Part shown: positions 1 through 9,241 of the stretch, in pieces | How positions within the stretch are numbered: position 1 is the first letter of the stretch | Layout: every line of letters begins with the position of its first letter | Assembly: GCA_963776055.1 (NCBI GenBank) | Contig: CAVZLD010000009.1 | Coordinates: forward strand, 310,001 to 374,000 | Length of the DNA stretch: 64,000 nucleotides | Origin: CAVZLD01 sp963776055 | Lineage (GTDB): Bacteria > Planctomycetota > Planctomycetia > Pirellulales > Pirellulaceae | Reading direction: 5' to 3' | Notes under the pieces: model-generated | What the model was told of the DNA's origin: nothing | Database searches by the model: none | The model's input: only the letters and a program-made list of their open reading frames with translations | Program-made: the position numbers and the translations under genes

Positions 1-1304
1 GGGGCAAGATGTGGCTCGAAAGTGCCGTCGATGTCGGAAGCACGTTTCATTTCACAGTCGCTTATGAAGAGGCCGAGAAGGCTTCCGTGGATGGCCAACC
101 GGCGATTGGTGACGACGGCTTGGCGGGCACGCGCGTGTTGATCGTGGACGACAACCGCAGCAATCGCGAGATCCTGCAGGAAACGTTCTCCCACTGGGGA
201 TTTGAGGTCACTGCCGTGGGAGAAGCATCTGCGGCTCTGGCCGTCATTTGGCGCGAGGTGGCCAATCAGCGTGCCTTTCAGCTGATTGTCACGGACCTGA
301 ATATGCCGGAGATGGATGGATTTTCGATGATCGAGCAGATTCGGCATGTCGTGGCGACGGCCGACACTCCGATCATTGTGCTCAGTTCGGGATATCCGGG
401 GGACAGTCGCGAACGAGTCCGAAGTTGCCGGATTAACAGATTGCTGCTCAAGCCGGTCAAGCAGTCCGAATTGCGGAAGGCCGTCTTGAGCGAGTTGCGG
501 GCGACATCCCCAGCGGACGACGAGCAAGAGGTGCGACCGGCCGAGGAGACGAAATCATCCACCGCCAAATTGCGAATCCTCATCGTTGACGACGGGGAGG
601 CAAATCGGCAGCTCGCCGTCGGCTTGCTGGCGCAGTTGGGGCACGAAACGCAAGTGGCACACGACGGTCAGGAGGCCCTGGAAAAGACGGAATCGGGGTC
701 TTTCGATCTGATTTTGATGGATTTGCGGATGCCCATCGTCGATGGGATGGAGGCGACTCGCAGGATTCGCAAGCGAGAGCAGCACACCGGGCAGCACGTG
801 CCCATCGTCGCAATGACGGCGCAAGCACTCAAGGAAGATAGTGCCCGCTGTGTGGAAGTCGGAATGGACGGATACCTGGCCAAGCCGGTTCGAAAACGAG
901 AATTGCAGCAGGTTCTCGCCCGCTTTTCGCCGTCCTCGTGCAGCGACTGTGCGTATCTGTCCGTCCGCTGGGATGATGTGCTGGAATCGGTCGGCGAGGA
1001 TACGGACCTGTTGGAGAAGGTTCTCCAGGTGACGCTCACGGAATGCCCGGTCCTGATGGACCGACTGCGACAAGCGGTCCAGACGCGCGATTCGGATTCG
1101 ATCAGTAGGACGGCCCATGCGTTCAAAGGTACTGTGCGGCTTCTGGAGCTCGAGGAGTTGACGGCGGCCCTCGAACGATTGGAGAATCATCGAGGGCAAG
1201 AAGAAGATAACCGAACCGCGGAGGCTGACCTTGCCTGTGTCGAGCGACAGTGGCAGCAGACGCGGACGGCGATTGAAGCCTACCTGAGGCAGATCGGGAA
1301 GTAA
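1..1304 (+). CDS. Hybrid sensor histidine kinase, C-terminal part (HATPase end, two receivers, HPt)
   Basis: The gene enters from the left edge in the frame starting at base 3, so only its C-terminal part is present. The first residues (GKMWLESAVDVGSTF) match the end of a histidine-kinase HATPase domain (G2 box, then 'GSTF'). Two receiver domains follow, at about residues 40-165 and 188-310. Their phospho-acceptor Asp residues lie in VTDLNMPEMDG and LMDLRMPIVDG, and both keep the distal Lys in 'LLLKPV' and 'LAKPV'. A C-terminal HPt domain (about 325-420) has the phospho-His in AHAFKGTVR. The layout is that of a BarA/ArcB-type multistep phosphorelay kinase. The sensor and dimerisation domains lie upstream of the window. 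The apparent ATG at base 9 is internal, not the start. A receiver-HATPase gene follows in the same direction. Confidence 0.93.
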   Translation, partial: GKMWLESAVDVGSTFHFTVAYEEAEKASVDGQPAIGDDGLAGTRVLIVDDNRSNREILQETFSHWGFEVTAVGEASAALAVIWREVANQRAFQLIVTDLNMPEMDGFSMIEQIRHVVATADTPIIVLSSGYPGDSRERVRSCRINRLLLKPVKQSELRKAVLSELRATSPADDEQEVRPAEETKSSTAKLRILIVDDGEANRQLAVGLLAQLGHETQVAHDGQEALEKTESGSFDLILMDLRMPIVDGMEATRRIRKREQHTGQHVPIVAMTAQALKEDSARCVEVGMDGYLAKPVRKRELQQVLARFSPSSCSDCAYLSVRWDDVLESVGEDTDLLEKVLQVTLTECPVLMDRLRQAVQTRDSDSISRTAHAFKGTVRLLELEELTAALERLENHRGQEEDNRTAEADLACVERQWQQTRTAIEAYLRQIGK

Positions 1305-1445
1305 TAAACCTCGAACAAGATCTCGGAACTCGTCCGATCCCGATCCTGAACAGGTCGGCGGACGCGTCACCGAAAGGGGCTTTTTGAGATCGCCCTGACG
1401 GAGGCGAAGGGAGTCGCCAAGTGAAGGTCATACGGGAGGCACACT

Positions 1446-2336
1446 GTGAAACGTATTCTAGTGGTCGACGATCTGCTCACCGAGCGAACGTTGGTCGGAC
1501 AGTTGCTCAGCCGTGAATCGAATTGGACTGTGGATTACGCCACGAATGGTCGTGAGGCGCTGGAACAGATCGAGAAGGAACGGCCCAACCTGATCCTGAC
1601 CGATCTGCAGATGCCGGAAATGGACGGGTTCGAACTGACGACCAAGGTCTGCGAACGCTATCCGTTGATTCCGGTGATCCTGATGACGGCCAAGGGAAGC
1701 GAAGAAATCGCAGTGCAGTCGCTGCAGAAAGGGGCGGCGACCTATGTCCCCAAACGTGCGTTGACCCAAAGCCTGCTGGAGAGCATCAAACAGGTATTTG
1801 GCAGTCTCGAAGAGAAGTTTGATGCGCACCGACTGGCTTCTTCGCTGACCGAGATGCAGTACGTCCTCGAAAACGACTCGAAGCTGATGTCGACATTCGT
1901 TTCCCAGTTGCGACTCCTCGTGCAGCAGCGTCAACTGTTTGACGAGACCGACAGCCTGCGGCTGGCGACCGCACTGAACGAGGCGTTCGAGAACGCCCAT
2001 TATCACGGGAATCTCGAGGTTTCTTCTTCCCTGCGAGAGGAAAGCCTGGGAGCGTATTTCGATCTGGCACGCAGTCGTCGACAGGAAGCCCCCTATCGCG
2101 ATCGGCGAGTTTATGTGCGGGCTCTCTTCTCAGCTGACGCAGTGGAATTGCAGATCCGCGACGAGGGACCGGGTTTCGACCTGTCGCTGATTCCCGACCC
2201 CACCGATCTGTCCTGGCTGGAACGTCCACACGGGCGGGGAATCTTGTTAATGCGTACGTTTGTTGATGAAGTGCATTTCAACGACGCCGGCAATGAAGTG
2301 ACGCTGATCAAACGGCGCGCGGAAAACGGATCCTGA
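1446..2336 (+). CDS. Response regulator: receiver domain fused to an RsbW-like HATPase domain
   Basis: The N-terminal receiver domain (about 1-125) begins KRILVVDD, with the acceptor Asp in LTDLQMPEMDG and a Lys in 'YVPKRAL'. The C-terminal half (about 160-290) is a small HATPase domain: N box in ALNEAFENAHYHG, 'DEGPGFD', and a glycine-rich 'HGRGILLM'. It resembles the RsbW/SpoIIAB class of anti-sigma or switch kinases, not histidine kinases, and no dimerisation/phospho-His region is visible. The layout predicts that phosphorylation controls a partner-switching ATPase. It lies about 140 bp after the hybrid kinase, which is the obvious candidate phosphodonor. No STAS anti-anti-sigma partner is visible in the window. 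The domain calls are firm; the physiological output is inference. Confidence 0.85.
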   Translation: MKRILVVDDLLTERTLVGQLLSRESNWTVDYATNGREALEQIEKERPNLILTDLQMPEMDGFELTTKVCERYPLIPVILMTAKGSEEIAVQSLQKGAATYVPKRALTQSLLESIKQVFGSLEEKFDAHRLASSLTEMQYVLENDSKLMSTFVSQLRLLVQQRQLFDETDSLRLATALNEAFENAHYHGNLEVSSSLREESLGAYFDLARSRRQEAPYRDRRVYVRALFSADAVELQIRDEGPGFDLSLIPDPTDLSWLERPHGRGILLMRTFVDEVHFNDAGNEVTLIKRRAENGS

Positions 2337-2545
2337 TCGTACAACCAGCACGATCCCCCCGATTCCTCTCCTGGCCCACGAGGCTTGTCGGCAAGGGGCG
2401 CCGCCGCCGCGCAGAAATCGCCTCGGGAGAACATGCTGCTGCCGCGAGGCATCGCGAATGCTATGTATGAAGAGGCAGGTTGAGTTTGGGAACTCGTGAC
2501 CTGTGACCCTCAACTCCTTTTCTGGCAGTTCGCCGGAGGATCTCC

Positions 2546-3455
2546 ATGCAGGATGGTGCGGTCCTAGCATCGTTGCGAAGCGAAGATCGGTACTCGATCG
2601 ATGATTCCCACGGGACGCGTGTTTCGGTGGCGGTGCCAACGGCCGACGGTGAATCGAGGCACTACGAAGCGTCTCTGGCGGACCTGTCACTGCGAGGCGT
2701 TCGACTGGCGCTGACGGAGAAACTGCTCACGGGACAGCAAGTCCGGCTGCGGCTGGCGTTGCCTGCGATCGATGTGGATTGGACCCGCGAGGCGACCGTG
2801 GTGTGGACCGAACCGCGAGATGCCGAATCGTGGTGGATCGGCTGCTCACTGGACGAGCCGCTGGAGCACGAGACGATCGACCGCATGGCGATTGCGCAAA
2901 TCGTCAATCGTCGCCGCGATAATCGCTACTCGGTAGCCCACATGGCGCAAATCCGCTGGGAACTTTCCGAGGAAGTCTGCGATGTGCAGGTAGTGAATTT
3001 TTCCAAGGGCGGCTTCTGTGTGGTGGGACCCGACGATGCGTCGATGCCCAGCGAGCGAGTGATGTTGCTGCTGGAGCAGGACCATCGGCGGACCAAGGTG
3101 CCCGCGCGCGTGATGTGGGACCGGCCCACGCCCGATGGGCACGCCTTGGGATGTGCCTTCACAACACGCGACGGGTTCCTGCGGCTGCGGGAGTTTCTCG
3201 AGCCGAATGGATCCCCCCGCCGGCACGCGAGCTTGCGTCGGTTCGACGGCAAAACACGTCTGAGCGCGCTGGGTTGTATTGGCCGTCGCCGTGCTGTGCA
3301 CGGCGGAATTCCTGCAACTCGTCGGCGGACAACCTCGGCTCTGGCAAGCCGTCCGCGCTTCTTTCGTGGCACGCGTGGTCGAACCGATTCGGGCGGGCTG
3401 GAACGAAGTCTGGACCGAGACCCCGTCCGAACAACGCTCATCGTCCAGCGATTGA
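2546..3455 (+). CDS. Double PilZ-domain protein with C-terminal membrane segment (frameshifted)
   Basis: Two PilZ-like domains are visible. The first covers about residues 1-115, after an N-terminal 'SEDRYSIDD'. The second covers about 118-225 and starts 'RRRDNRYSV', the Arg-rich c-di-GMP-binding switch, followed by 'VNFSKGGFCV', which resembles the DxSxxG motif with Asp replaced by Asn. After about base 3262 the frame turns into Arg-rich nonsense, while the frame shifted by one base gives a hydrophobic helix (WVVLAVAVLCTAEFL) and an acidic tail ending at the TGA at 3453-3455. I therefore end the gene there and place an extra base near 3262. A second irregularity near the C6 run at 3213-3218 is possible. 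The protein is probably a c-di-GMP receptor anchored by one C-terminal helix. In the uncorrected frame it would run to 3511. Confidence 0.75.
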
Positions 3456-3789
3456 GCCTCCGTCGAGCGGTTGGCGTGCCCGTCTCTCTGACACAATCGC
3501 GACTGCGTTGATGCCATGTTTGCCGGGGCTGGTTCCGCTCGACGAACCGTTGCGGAAAAGGAGTACGCGTCAAGGATACGGCGGAAACGTGGGTTCGCAC
3601 GGATCGCTCAAAGAATCAGGCAGCGACCGGTGTTATCCGGCGGGGCTCGGCCACTCACCGGGTTCGTGGCCAGCGGGGGTGGTGCCAGCAAGAGTCGCCT
3701 CGTGCCCAGGTGGGCTTGGCGTGGTGATCAATTCCGACTAAGTTGGTCGGTCGCCGGTGGCGAATGTGATTCGACTAAGGAGAGTTGGA
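3456..3789. other. Intergenic region between PilZ gene and small membrane ORF
   Basis: These 334 bp contain no ORF with recognisable coding character. The open frames across it are Arg-rich and belong to GC-biased shadow frames. A Shine-Dalgarno-like AAGGAG lies at about 3777-3782, just before the small ORF at 3790. No terminator hairpin with a T-tract was seen. Confidence 0.4.
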
Positions 3790-3885
3790 ATGACGCTGCA
3801 GTGGTTTGTTGCCGTGATAAGTCTGACGGTAGTCACGTTGATTGCGGCAGGTGTGTTGGAAAGCCGCCGCGACGTTCCTTCCTGA
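3790..3885 (+). CDS. Small single-pass membrane protein, 31 aa (hypothetical)
   Basis: A 31-residue ORF starts at ATG 3790, behind an AAGGAG motif about seven bases upstream. Almost the whole product is one hydrophobic helix (WFVAVISLTVVTLI) followed by a short basic/polar tail (ESRRDVPS). It lies between the PilZ gene and the convergent apt gene. A ribosome-binding site plus a clean transmembrane helix argue for a real small protein. I know of no family for it. It is too short for confident prediction from sequence alone, and it could be chance. Confidence 0.4.
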   Translation: MTLQWFVAVISLTVVTLIAAGVLESRRDVPS

Positions 3886-3908
3886 GCCGTTGCGGGCAGC
3901 CGGCTTGG

Positions 3909-4439
3909 TCAGTACGTCACCAGCCGAAAGACATCCCGCGGGGCGATCTTCTCGCGGCCCTGCAGCTCGCGCAGTTCAATCAGGAACGCGCAGCCAACGA
4001 CTTCCGCCCCAAGGCGTTCGACGAGTTGGCAGCAGGCGTCGACCGTTCCGCCGGTAGCCAGCAGGTCGTCTACGACCAGCACGCGTTGGCCGGCCCGCAG
4101 CCCGTCAACGTGCATCTCGAGCGCGTCTTCGCCGTACTCCAATTCATAGTGGAAGGCGTGCGTCTCGAAGGGCAGCTTGCCCGGCTTGCGAATCGGGACA
4201 AACCCAATCTGCAGGGCGAGAGCCAGGGGACTGGCAAAGATGAAGCCTCGCGCCTCGGCGGCGACAACGATGTCGAGTTCTGCTGCCCGATAGTGATCGG
4301 CCATTCGATCGATGGCGGCGCCAAAGGCATCGGGGCTGGCCAGCAGTGGCGTGATGTCCCGGAACAAGATTCCAGGTTTGGGGAAGTCCTGGATTGCGCG
4401 AATGTAGTCACGCAAATCGATCTCGGCGCGGTCGGTCAT
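3909..4439 (-). CDS. apt: Adenine phosphoribosyltransferase
   Basis: Apt converts adenine and PRPP to AMP and pyrophosphate in purine salvage, in the cytosol. The 176-residue protein has the usual length and landmarks: N-terminal 'DLRDYIRAIQDFPKPG', 'FRDITPLL', 'VAAEARGFIF', 'IRKPGKLP', and the PRPP-binding loop VVDDLLATGGT. The start at 4439 (MTDRAEID) is preferred because a GAGGAAA site lies six bases upstream; a GTG five codons earlier is possible. It lies downstream of the sigma factor gene on the same strand with about 95 bp between them, so the two may be co-transcribed. Confidence 0.95.
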   Translation of the reverse strand: MTDRAEIDLRDYIRAIQDFPKPGILFRDITPLLASPDAFGAAIDRMADHYRAAELDIVVAAEARGFIFASPLALALQIGFVPIRKPGKLPFETHAFHYELEYGEDALEMHVDGLRAGQRVLVVDDLLATGGTVDACCQLVERLGAEVVGCAFLIELRELQGREKIAPRDVFRLVTY

Positions 4440-4534
4440 CGTCGGTTTCCTCACGAAACTCGTCGCATTCAGGATCCATCACGCACCGGGACGCCGGTCC
4501 TGCCGTGACAGGGCCGAGTCGAATCTCAAGCGAG

Positions 4535-5422
4535 CTACCGCGATGCGGGGCGATCGAGTTCCGGTTCCTTCAGGCCGTCGGATAGCTTGTGCAGCGCCTC
4601 CGTCTCGATCTGGCGGACCCGTTCCCGCGTCAGTCCCAATCGCTCGCCGATCTCTTTCAGCGTGTGCGGCTCGAGATCGTCCAGCCCGAAACGCATTCGC
4701 AGCACGGTGGCCTCCCGTGGATCCATGTGCTCCAACATCTGCAGCACGTGTCGCAGGATGTCATGTTCCAGAAGCTCATCTTCCGGGGTTTTCGTCCGCT
4801 CATCCATGACCATTTCGCCCAGAGACCAGCCGGCCTCGGATTGATCGGTCTGCGGCGTCGAGTTGTAGATATTGATCGCCTTTTTGATGATGGGCAGCTT
4901 TTTCTTCGGTAGCCCCAGGACTCGAGCGATCTCTTCGACGGTTGGCGTCCGGCCGAGTTCCTCCGAAAGCCGTGCGTTCGCACGCCGCCACTTGGACAAC
5001 AGTTCCACCATGTAGGCGGGAATTCGAATCGTCTTGGCGGAATTGATCAAAGCCCGCTTGATCGACTGCTTGATCCAATAGCTCGCGTACGTGCTGAACC
5101 GTGTGCCCATCCCCGGATCGAAGCCTTCCACGGCCCGCAGCAGCCCCAGATTGCCCTCCTCGATCAGATCCTGCAGGCCGAGGCCCTTCCCGGTGTAACC
5201 GCGTGCGATGTTAACCACGAGCCGCAAGTTGGCTCGCACCATCTGGTCTCGAGCACGCGTGTCGCCGTCCCCAATTCGCCGCGCAAGGGAACGTTCCTCT
5301 TCGGCACAGAGCAGTGCCGTCTCATTGATTTCGCGGAGGTACGTTTCCAGCGGAGTCTGAACGGAACCTTCGCTGGCGGAGGAGCGGGAGCGAGAATCGG
5401 AGCGAGTGGGAGTTTGTGTCAT
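4535..5422 (-). CDS. RNA polymerase sigma-70 family factor, primary-like (SigA/RpoD-related)
   Basis: The protein has about 295 residues and all the conserved sigma-70 regions. Region 1.2 is 'TPLETYLREINE'. Region 2 contains 'VRANLRLVVNIARGY', 'LQDLIEEGNLGLLRAV' and 'FSTYASYWIKQSIKRA'. Region 3 begins 'RIPAYMVELLSKWRR'. Region 4 has 'LRMRFGLDD' and the HTH 'TLKEIGERLGLTRERVRQI'. Region 1.1 is missing, so it is a short group-2 or planctomycete SigA-like factor rather than a full RpoD. The start at 5422 (MTQTPTRSD) gives a Ser/Arg-rich N-terminus; an upstream in-frame start adds 15 residues. It directs RNA polymerase to -35/-10 promoters. Whether it is the main vegetative factor cannot be told from the window. 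Confidence 0.9.
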   Translation of the reverse strand: MTQTPTRSDSRSRSSASEGSVQTPLETYLREINETALLCAEEERSLARRIGDGDTRARDQMVRANLRLVVNIARGYTGKGLGLQDLIEEGNLGLLRAVEGFDPGMGTRFSTYASYWIKQSIKRALINSAKTIRIPAYMVELLSKWRRANARLSEELGRTPTVEEIARVLGLPKKKLPIIKKAINIYNSTPQTDQSEAGWSLGEMVMDERTKTPEDELLEHDILRHVLQMLEHMDPREATVLRMRFGLDDLEPHTLKEIGERLGLTRERVRQIETEALHKLSDGLKEPELDRPASR

Positions 5423-5599
5423 GGGCCTGCCGTGCGCTCGGATGGATCGGAACCAGAGTTGGAACACTGATCACATCGACGCACGTGCCCGTGCTTCTGC
5501 AGCTCTACACAACCTTGTGGAACTGCACGGAATGATCCTGGACTGCGGCCCGTAACAGTGGCAACGGAATCGCCGTGTCCCCGCCTTTCCCCGGGCGGG

Positions 5600-7417
5600 T
5601 CACTCCGGGGCGTCTTCCGCATCCGAGCTTTCGCTGGCGGAATCGGTCTTGAAAAGCGGGCCGGATTCCCCCAGACCGCCCTTCAGATCCTTGGACGGCT
5701 GCGGACCACTCGAGCTCCGCTCCGACTCCGAATCGGAAACCACCGCCTCGTCTTCCTCGGCCCAGTCGACGCGCTTGCGGGATAGACCGATCTTCCGATC
5801 GTCCGTGTCGACTCGCAGGATCTTCACCTCGATTTCATCGCCCACCTTGACGATTTCTTCGGGGTTCTCCACTTTGTGATCGGCCAATTCGGAAATGTGT
5901 AGCAGGCCCTCCAGGCCGTCTTCGAGCCCGACGAAGACGCCGAAATTCGTGATTTTCGTGACCGTGCCCTTGACCAGCTCGCCCGGCTGATACCGGTTGG
6001 GGATGTCATTGATCCAGGGATCCTCTTCGAGCTGCTTCAAGCCGAGGGCGATTCGGCGCCGGTCTTGGTCCACGGACAGGACGCGACACTCAATCTCCTG
6101 CCCCTTCTCCAACATCTCGTTGGGGTGGCTGATCTTCCGCGTCCAAGACATATCCGACACGTGGAGCAGGCCGTCGATTCCTTCTTCCAACTCCACGAAG
6201 GCACCGTAGTTGGTCAAGTTGCGGACCCGGCCGCGAATCAAGCTGCCCTCCGGATACCGTTCGCCAACGTCTTCCCAAGGATTCTTCTGGGTCTGCTTCA
6301 TGCCCAGGGAAATCTCTTGCTTCTCCTTGTCGATCGCCAGGACGACCACGTTGATTTCGTCGCCGATCTGCACCAGTTCGTGCGGGTGGCTGATTCGCTT
6401 GGTCCACGACATCTCGCTAATGTGCACCAAGCCCTCAATCCCTTCCTCCAATTTGACGAAGGCACCGTAGGACATCACGTTAACGACCTTGCCTTCGACC
6501 GTGGCCCCGACGTCGTATTTGTCTTCGACATCGTCCCACGGACTCGGCAGCATCTGCTTGATGCCCAACGCGATCTTCTCTTTCTCGTAATCGATATTCA
6601 GAATCATGACCTCGATTTCCTGGTCGATGGAAACCAGTTCCGAGGGATGTCCAATCCGACCGTGACTCATGTCGGTAATGTGCAGCAGGCCGTCGATTCC
6701 GCCTAGGTCGACGAAGGCGCCGAATTCCGCAATGTTCTTGACAACCCCTTTGCGAATTTGACCGACTTCCAGTTCTCGCAGCAGTTGCTCGCGGTCCTCC
6801 TGCCGCTGTTTCTCGATCAGCGAACGACGGCTGACGACAATATTGCGGCGGGCCTCATCGATTTTCAATACTTCACATTGCACCACTCGGCCGATGTACT
6901 CGCCAATATCGTGCGGTCGTCGAATGTCCACCTGACTGGCCGGCAAGAATACATTCACGCCGATGTCGACCAACAGACCCCCTTTGATCTTTCGAGTGCA
7001 CGTGCCGGTGACGACCTGGCCTTCCTCGATCGTCTTCATCATCTCCTGCCAGGCCAGGATCTTCTCGGCTTTCCGTTTGCTGAGGCTGATCATCCCGAAC
7101 GGATCGTCCGGCGACCCGGTCGTGTCCTCGACCTCCTCCACCAGAACCTTGATCACTTCGCCGATCTCGGGGGTCTCGCCTTCCTCTTCCCACTCCGAGG
7201 TCGGGATCGTCCCCTCACTCTTGAAGCCGACGTCTACTAATACGCGATCGTCGTCGATCCGAATGACTCGTCCATCCACGATGCTGTTCACATCAATGGC
7301 CGACTCGGATTCAACCCCCGATAACCCCGTGTCATCAGCTTCCGCCAACGCCGCGTTGACTTCCGCCGTAAACTCGTGATCACTCTCCAAACTGCGAATT
7401 AGATTTCGGTCGACCAT
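5600..7417 (-). CDS. rpsA: 30S ribosomal protein S1
   Basis: The 605-residue protein carries six S1/OB-fold RNA-binding repeats, at about residues 45-118, 133-203, 218-288, 303-375, 390-462 and 477-549. Repeats 3-6 show the consensus 'GAFVxL...GxxGLxHISxMS', for example AEFGAFVDLGGIDGLLH and YGAFVELEEGIDGLLH. S1 binds mRNA leaders and brings them to the 30S subunit. The N-terminus has an acidic extension (EVNAALAEADD). After the last repeat comes a Ser/Asp/Glu-rich tail of about 50 residues that I regard as disordered. The length fits the six-domain class. The start (ATG at 7417) is preceded by AGGTAAGT. Confidence 0.95.
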   Translation of the reverse strand: MVDRNLIRSLESDHEFTAEVNAALAEADDTGLSGVESESAIDVNSIVDGRVIRIDDDRVLVDVGFKSEGTIPTSEWEEEGETPEIGEVIKVLVEEVEDTTGSPDDPFGMISLSKRKAEKILAWQEMMKTIEEGQVVTGTCTRKIKGGLLVDIGVNVFLPASQVDIRRPHDIGEYIGRVVQCEVLKIDEARRNIVVSRRSLIEKQRQEDREQLLRELEVGQIRKGVVKNIAEFGAFVDLGGIDGLLHITDMSHGRIGHPSELVSIDQEIEVMILNIDYEKEKIALGIKQMLPSPWDDVEDKYDVGATVEGKVVNVMSYGAFVKLEEGIEGLVHISEMSWTKRISHPHELVQIGDEINVVVLAIDKEKQEISLGMKQTQKNPWEDVGERYPEGSLIRGRVRNLTNYGAFVELEEGIDGLLHVSDMSWTRKISHPNEMLEKGQEIECRVLSVDQDRRRIALGLKQLEEDPWINDIPNRYQPGELVKGTVTKITNFGVFVGLEDGLEGLLHISELADHKVENPEEIVKVGDEIEVKILRVDTDDRKIGLSRKRVDWAEEDEAVVSDSESERSSSGPQPSKDLKGGLGESGPLFKTDSASESSDAEDAPE

Positions 7418-7846
7418 TACTTACCTGAGCGTGTGACCCTTCCGCGTTCCACGAGTCCGCCTGGAACGGTGAAAGATCATGCAGCAAAAAGAGGAATTCC
7501 CGCTCCGTCCGGCGCACCACATCGGTGCACCACAATCACTGGATCGGGCGAAACTGGAGAGGCTAACAGATTCTGCAGAACCGAGCAACGGCTCTGGATC
7601 GCAAATCGCCTGCCGCGTCGGGCTTGCGGCCGGGCCAACGCCGCTCGCCGAGCTCGCGTTCGCCTCCGAATGAACTCGGGATCAGCGAGGGGCGAAGAAG
7701 GGAGAAGGCGAAGTGGAGAGGGCGGGCAGGGGAATGAGGGCAGGGGAATGGGAGGAGAATGCGGGGGGAAATGGATGGGATCGAGTCGGAGGGCGCTGTG
7801 GTCGGAGGGCGTTGTGGTCGGATACCGCCTGACTCGGGATTCCCTC
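7418..7846. other. Intergenic region with purine-rich tract upstream of rpsA
   Basis: About 430 bp lie between rpsA and the convergent end of the acyltransferase gene, both on the minus strand. No gene is supported. Bases about 7680-7790 form a strongly purine-rich (G/A) plus strand with loosely repeated 'GGGGAATG' and 'GGAGA' words. The promoter of rpsA should lie near 7420-7500, but no clear -35/-10 pair was identified. Confidence 0.4.
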
Positions 7847-8495
7847 TTATCGTTGAACGGAACCAAGTTGATGCGCTTGCGACAGGCAACCCTCCATCCG
7901 CTGTCGCAACTCGGCGAGCAGTTCTTCGTCGGACATTTGCTGCATTTGCGCCACGGCGATCGGCCGGCCGAACTGAATCGCGACGCGTCCCCAGCGAGGC
8001 AACCGCCGGTGACGCGGCCAGACCTCGAATCCACCCGCGATCGCCACCGGAACCAGGGGAACTCGAGCCCTTCGGGCCAGCGTGCAGATGCCGGGCTTGA
8101 GAGGTCCGAGTTGACCGTCTGACGTCCGGGTTCCCTCTGGATAGATCATCATCAATTCCCCGCGGCGAAGGCGACGCAGGGTTTCCCGCATTCCCGACAG
8201 GCCAAATCCCTCCCGTTGGATCGGGATTGTATCGTACCACTCCAGGACACGAGCGAACGGCTTCCAACGAAACAGTGACTCTCGAGCGAGAAAATTAACG
8301 CGTCGTTCGCAGGCCAAGCCCACGTAGAAAGGATCCAGGAAGCTCTGGTGATTCGAACAGACGATCGCGGCTCCTTCGGCGGGTAACAACTGGCGGTCGC
8401 CGCAGCGGATCTGCAGCAGAATCGTGCCGAACAATCGAGCTCAGCAGGTGCGTGGCGTTGTACGTCACGCGGCGGATCCAGGATCGGGAGGCCAT
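7847..8495 (-). CDS. plsC: 1-acyl-sn-glycerol-3-phosphate acyltransferase (PlsC family), frameshifted near the N-terminus
   Basis: PlsC acylates lysophosphatidic acid to phosphatidic acid at the inner membrane. Both catalytic motifs are intact: NHQSFLDP (HX4D) and YPEGTRTSDG. The region 'VPLVPVAIAGGFEVWP' is typical. The main frame has no ATG at its N-terminus and is preceded by a stop. A frame shifted by one base supplies a normal N-terminus (MASRSWIRRVTYN) from ATG 8495. Removing one base near 8435 joins them as '...HLLSSLFGTILLQIR'. I therefore annotate one gene of about 215 residues with a probable one-base insertion. The uninterrupted fragment starts at a TTG at 8434. queC lies about 30 bp upstream on the same strand. 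Confidence 0.85.
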
Positions 8496-8527
8496 GGCGG
8501 TCTTATGTCCAAGCGGATCGAGTCTCT

Positions 8528-9241
8528 TTAGGTTTTTCGTTCGGAAGCCGATGAGTGGTAGCGGGCCGGATCGGTTTGCCCGTTTTCGGCGAATCCACGT
8601 TGTCGCAGCAGGCATGCGTCGCAACGGCCGCAGGCGAGTCCATCCGGGGTGGGATCGTAGCAACTGACGGTCCAGCCAAAGTCGATCCCCAGCTCCAATC
8701 CGGTGCGGATGATTTCCGCTTTCGTCATGCGGATCAAGGGGGTATGAATGCGGATGGGGGGGCCCTCCGCTCCGGCCCGGGTCGCGAGATTGGCGACCGA
8801 CTGGAAGGCGGCAATGAACTCGGGGCGGCAATCGGGATAACCGCTGTAGTCGAGGGCGTTTACGCCGATGAAAATGTCTCGGCTCTCTAATACCTCTGCC
8901 CAGGCCAGCGCGAAGGACAGAAAAATGGTATTTCGGGCCGGCACGTACGTGATCGGAATTCCCTCTCCGATGGATTCCACTTCCTGATTCTTGGGTACTT
9001 CCCAATTGGTGGTGAGAGCCGATCCGCCGAATTGCCGCAAGTCGATGTCAATAATCCGATGCTGGGCGACCTCCAGTCGGTGTGCGATCTGCCGCGCTGC
9101 TTCGAGTTCCAATTCGTGTCGCTGCCCGTAGCGAAACGTCATCGCGTAGGGCGTAAACCCTTCCCGCCGGGCTATGGCGAGAGTCGTGGTGGAGTCGAGT
9201 CCGCCGCTCAGCAGCACGACGGCTTTGGCTGTTGTCTTCAT
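8528..9241 (-). CDS. queC: 7-cyano-7-deazaguanine synthase
   Basis: QueC uses ATP and ammonia to convert 7-carboxy-7-deazaguanine to preQ0 in queuosine/deazaguanine biosynthesis. The PP-loop LSGGLDSTTT (residues 11-20) and the zinc-binding cysteines (about C192, then C204, C207, C210 in 'ACGRCDAC') are present. Internal motifs 'YGQRHELELEAA', 'YVPARNTIFLSFAL' and 'GVNALDYSGYPDCRPEF' are family-typical. The start at 9241 (MKTTAKAV) is chosen because the PP-loop should lie about ten residues in; upstream codons would add 19 non-conserved residues. queD, queE and queF are not in the window. It may be co-transcribed with plsC downstream. Confidence 0.95.
   Translation of the reverse strand: MKTTAKAVVLLSGGLDSTTTLAIARREGFTPYAMTFRYGQRHELELEAARQIAHRLEVAQHRIIDIDLRQFGGSALTTNWEVPKNQEVESIGEGIPITYVPARNTIFLSFALAWAEVLESRDIFIGVNALDYSGYPDCRPEFIAAFQSVANLATRAGAEGPPIRIHTPLIRMTKAEIIRTGLELGIDFGWTVSCYDPTPDGLACGRCDACLLRQRGFAENGQTDPARYHSSASERKT

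Noticed and set aside
555..1370. 271-residue minus-strand frame opposite the hybrid kinase
   Set aside because: No domain, Arg/Leu-rich; it mirrors the coding strand.
3516..4508. 330-residue plus-strand frame across the apt gene
   Set aside because: It covers apt in antisense and has no ribosome-binding site or domain.
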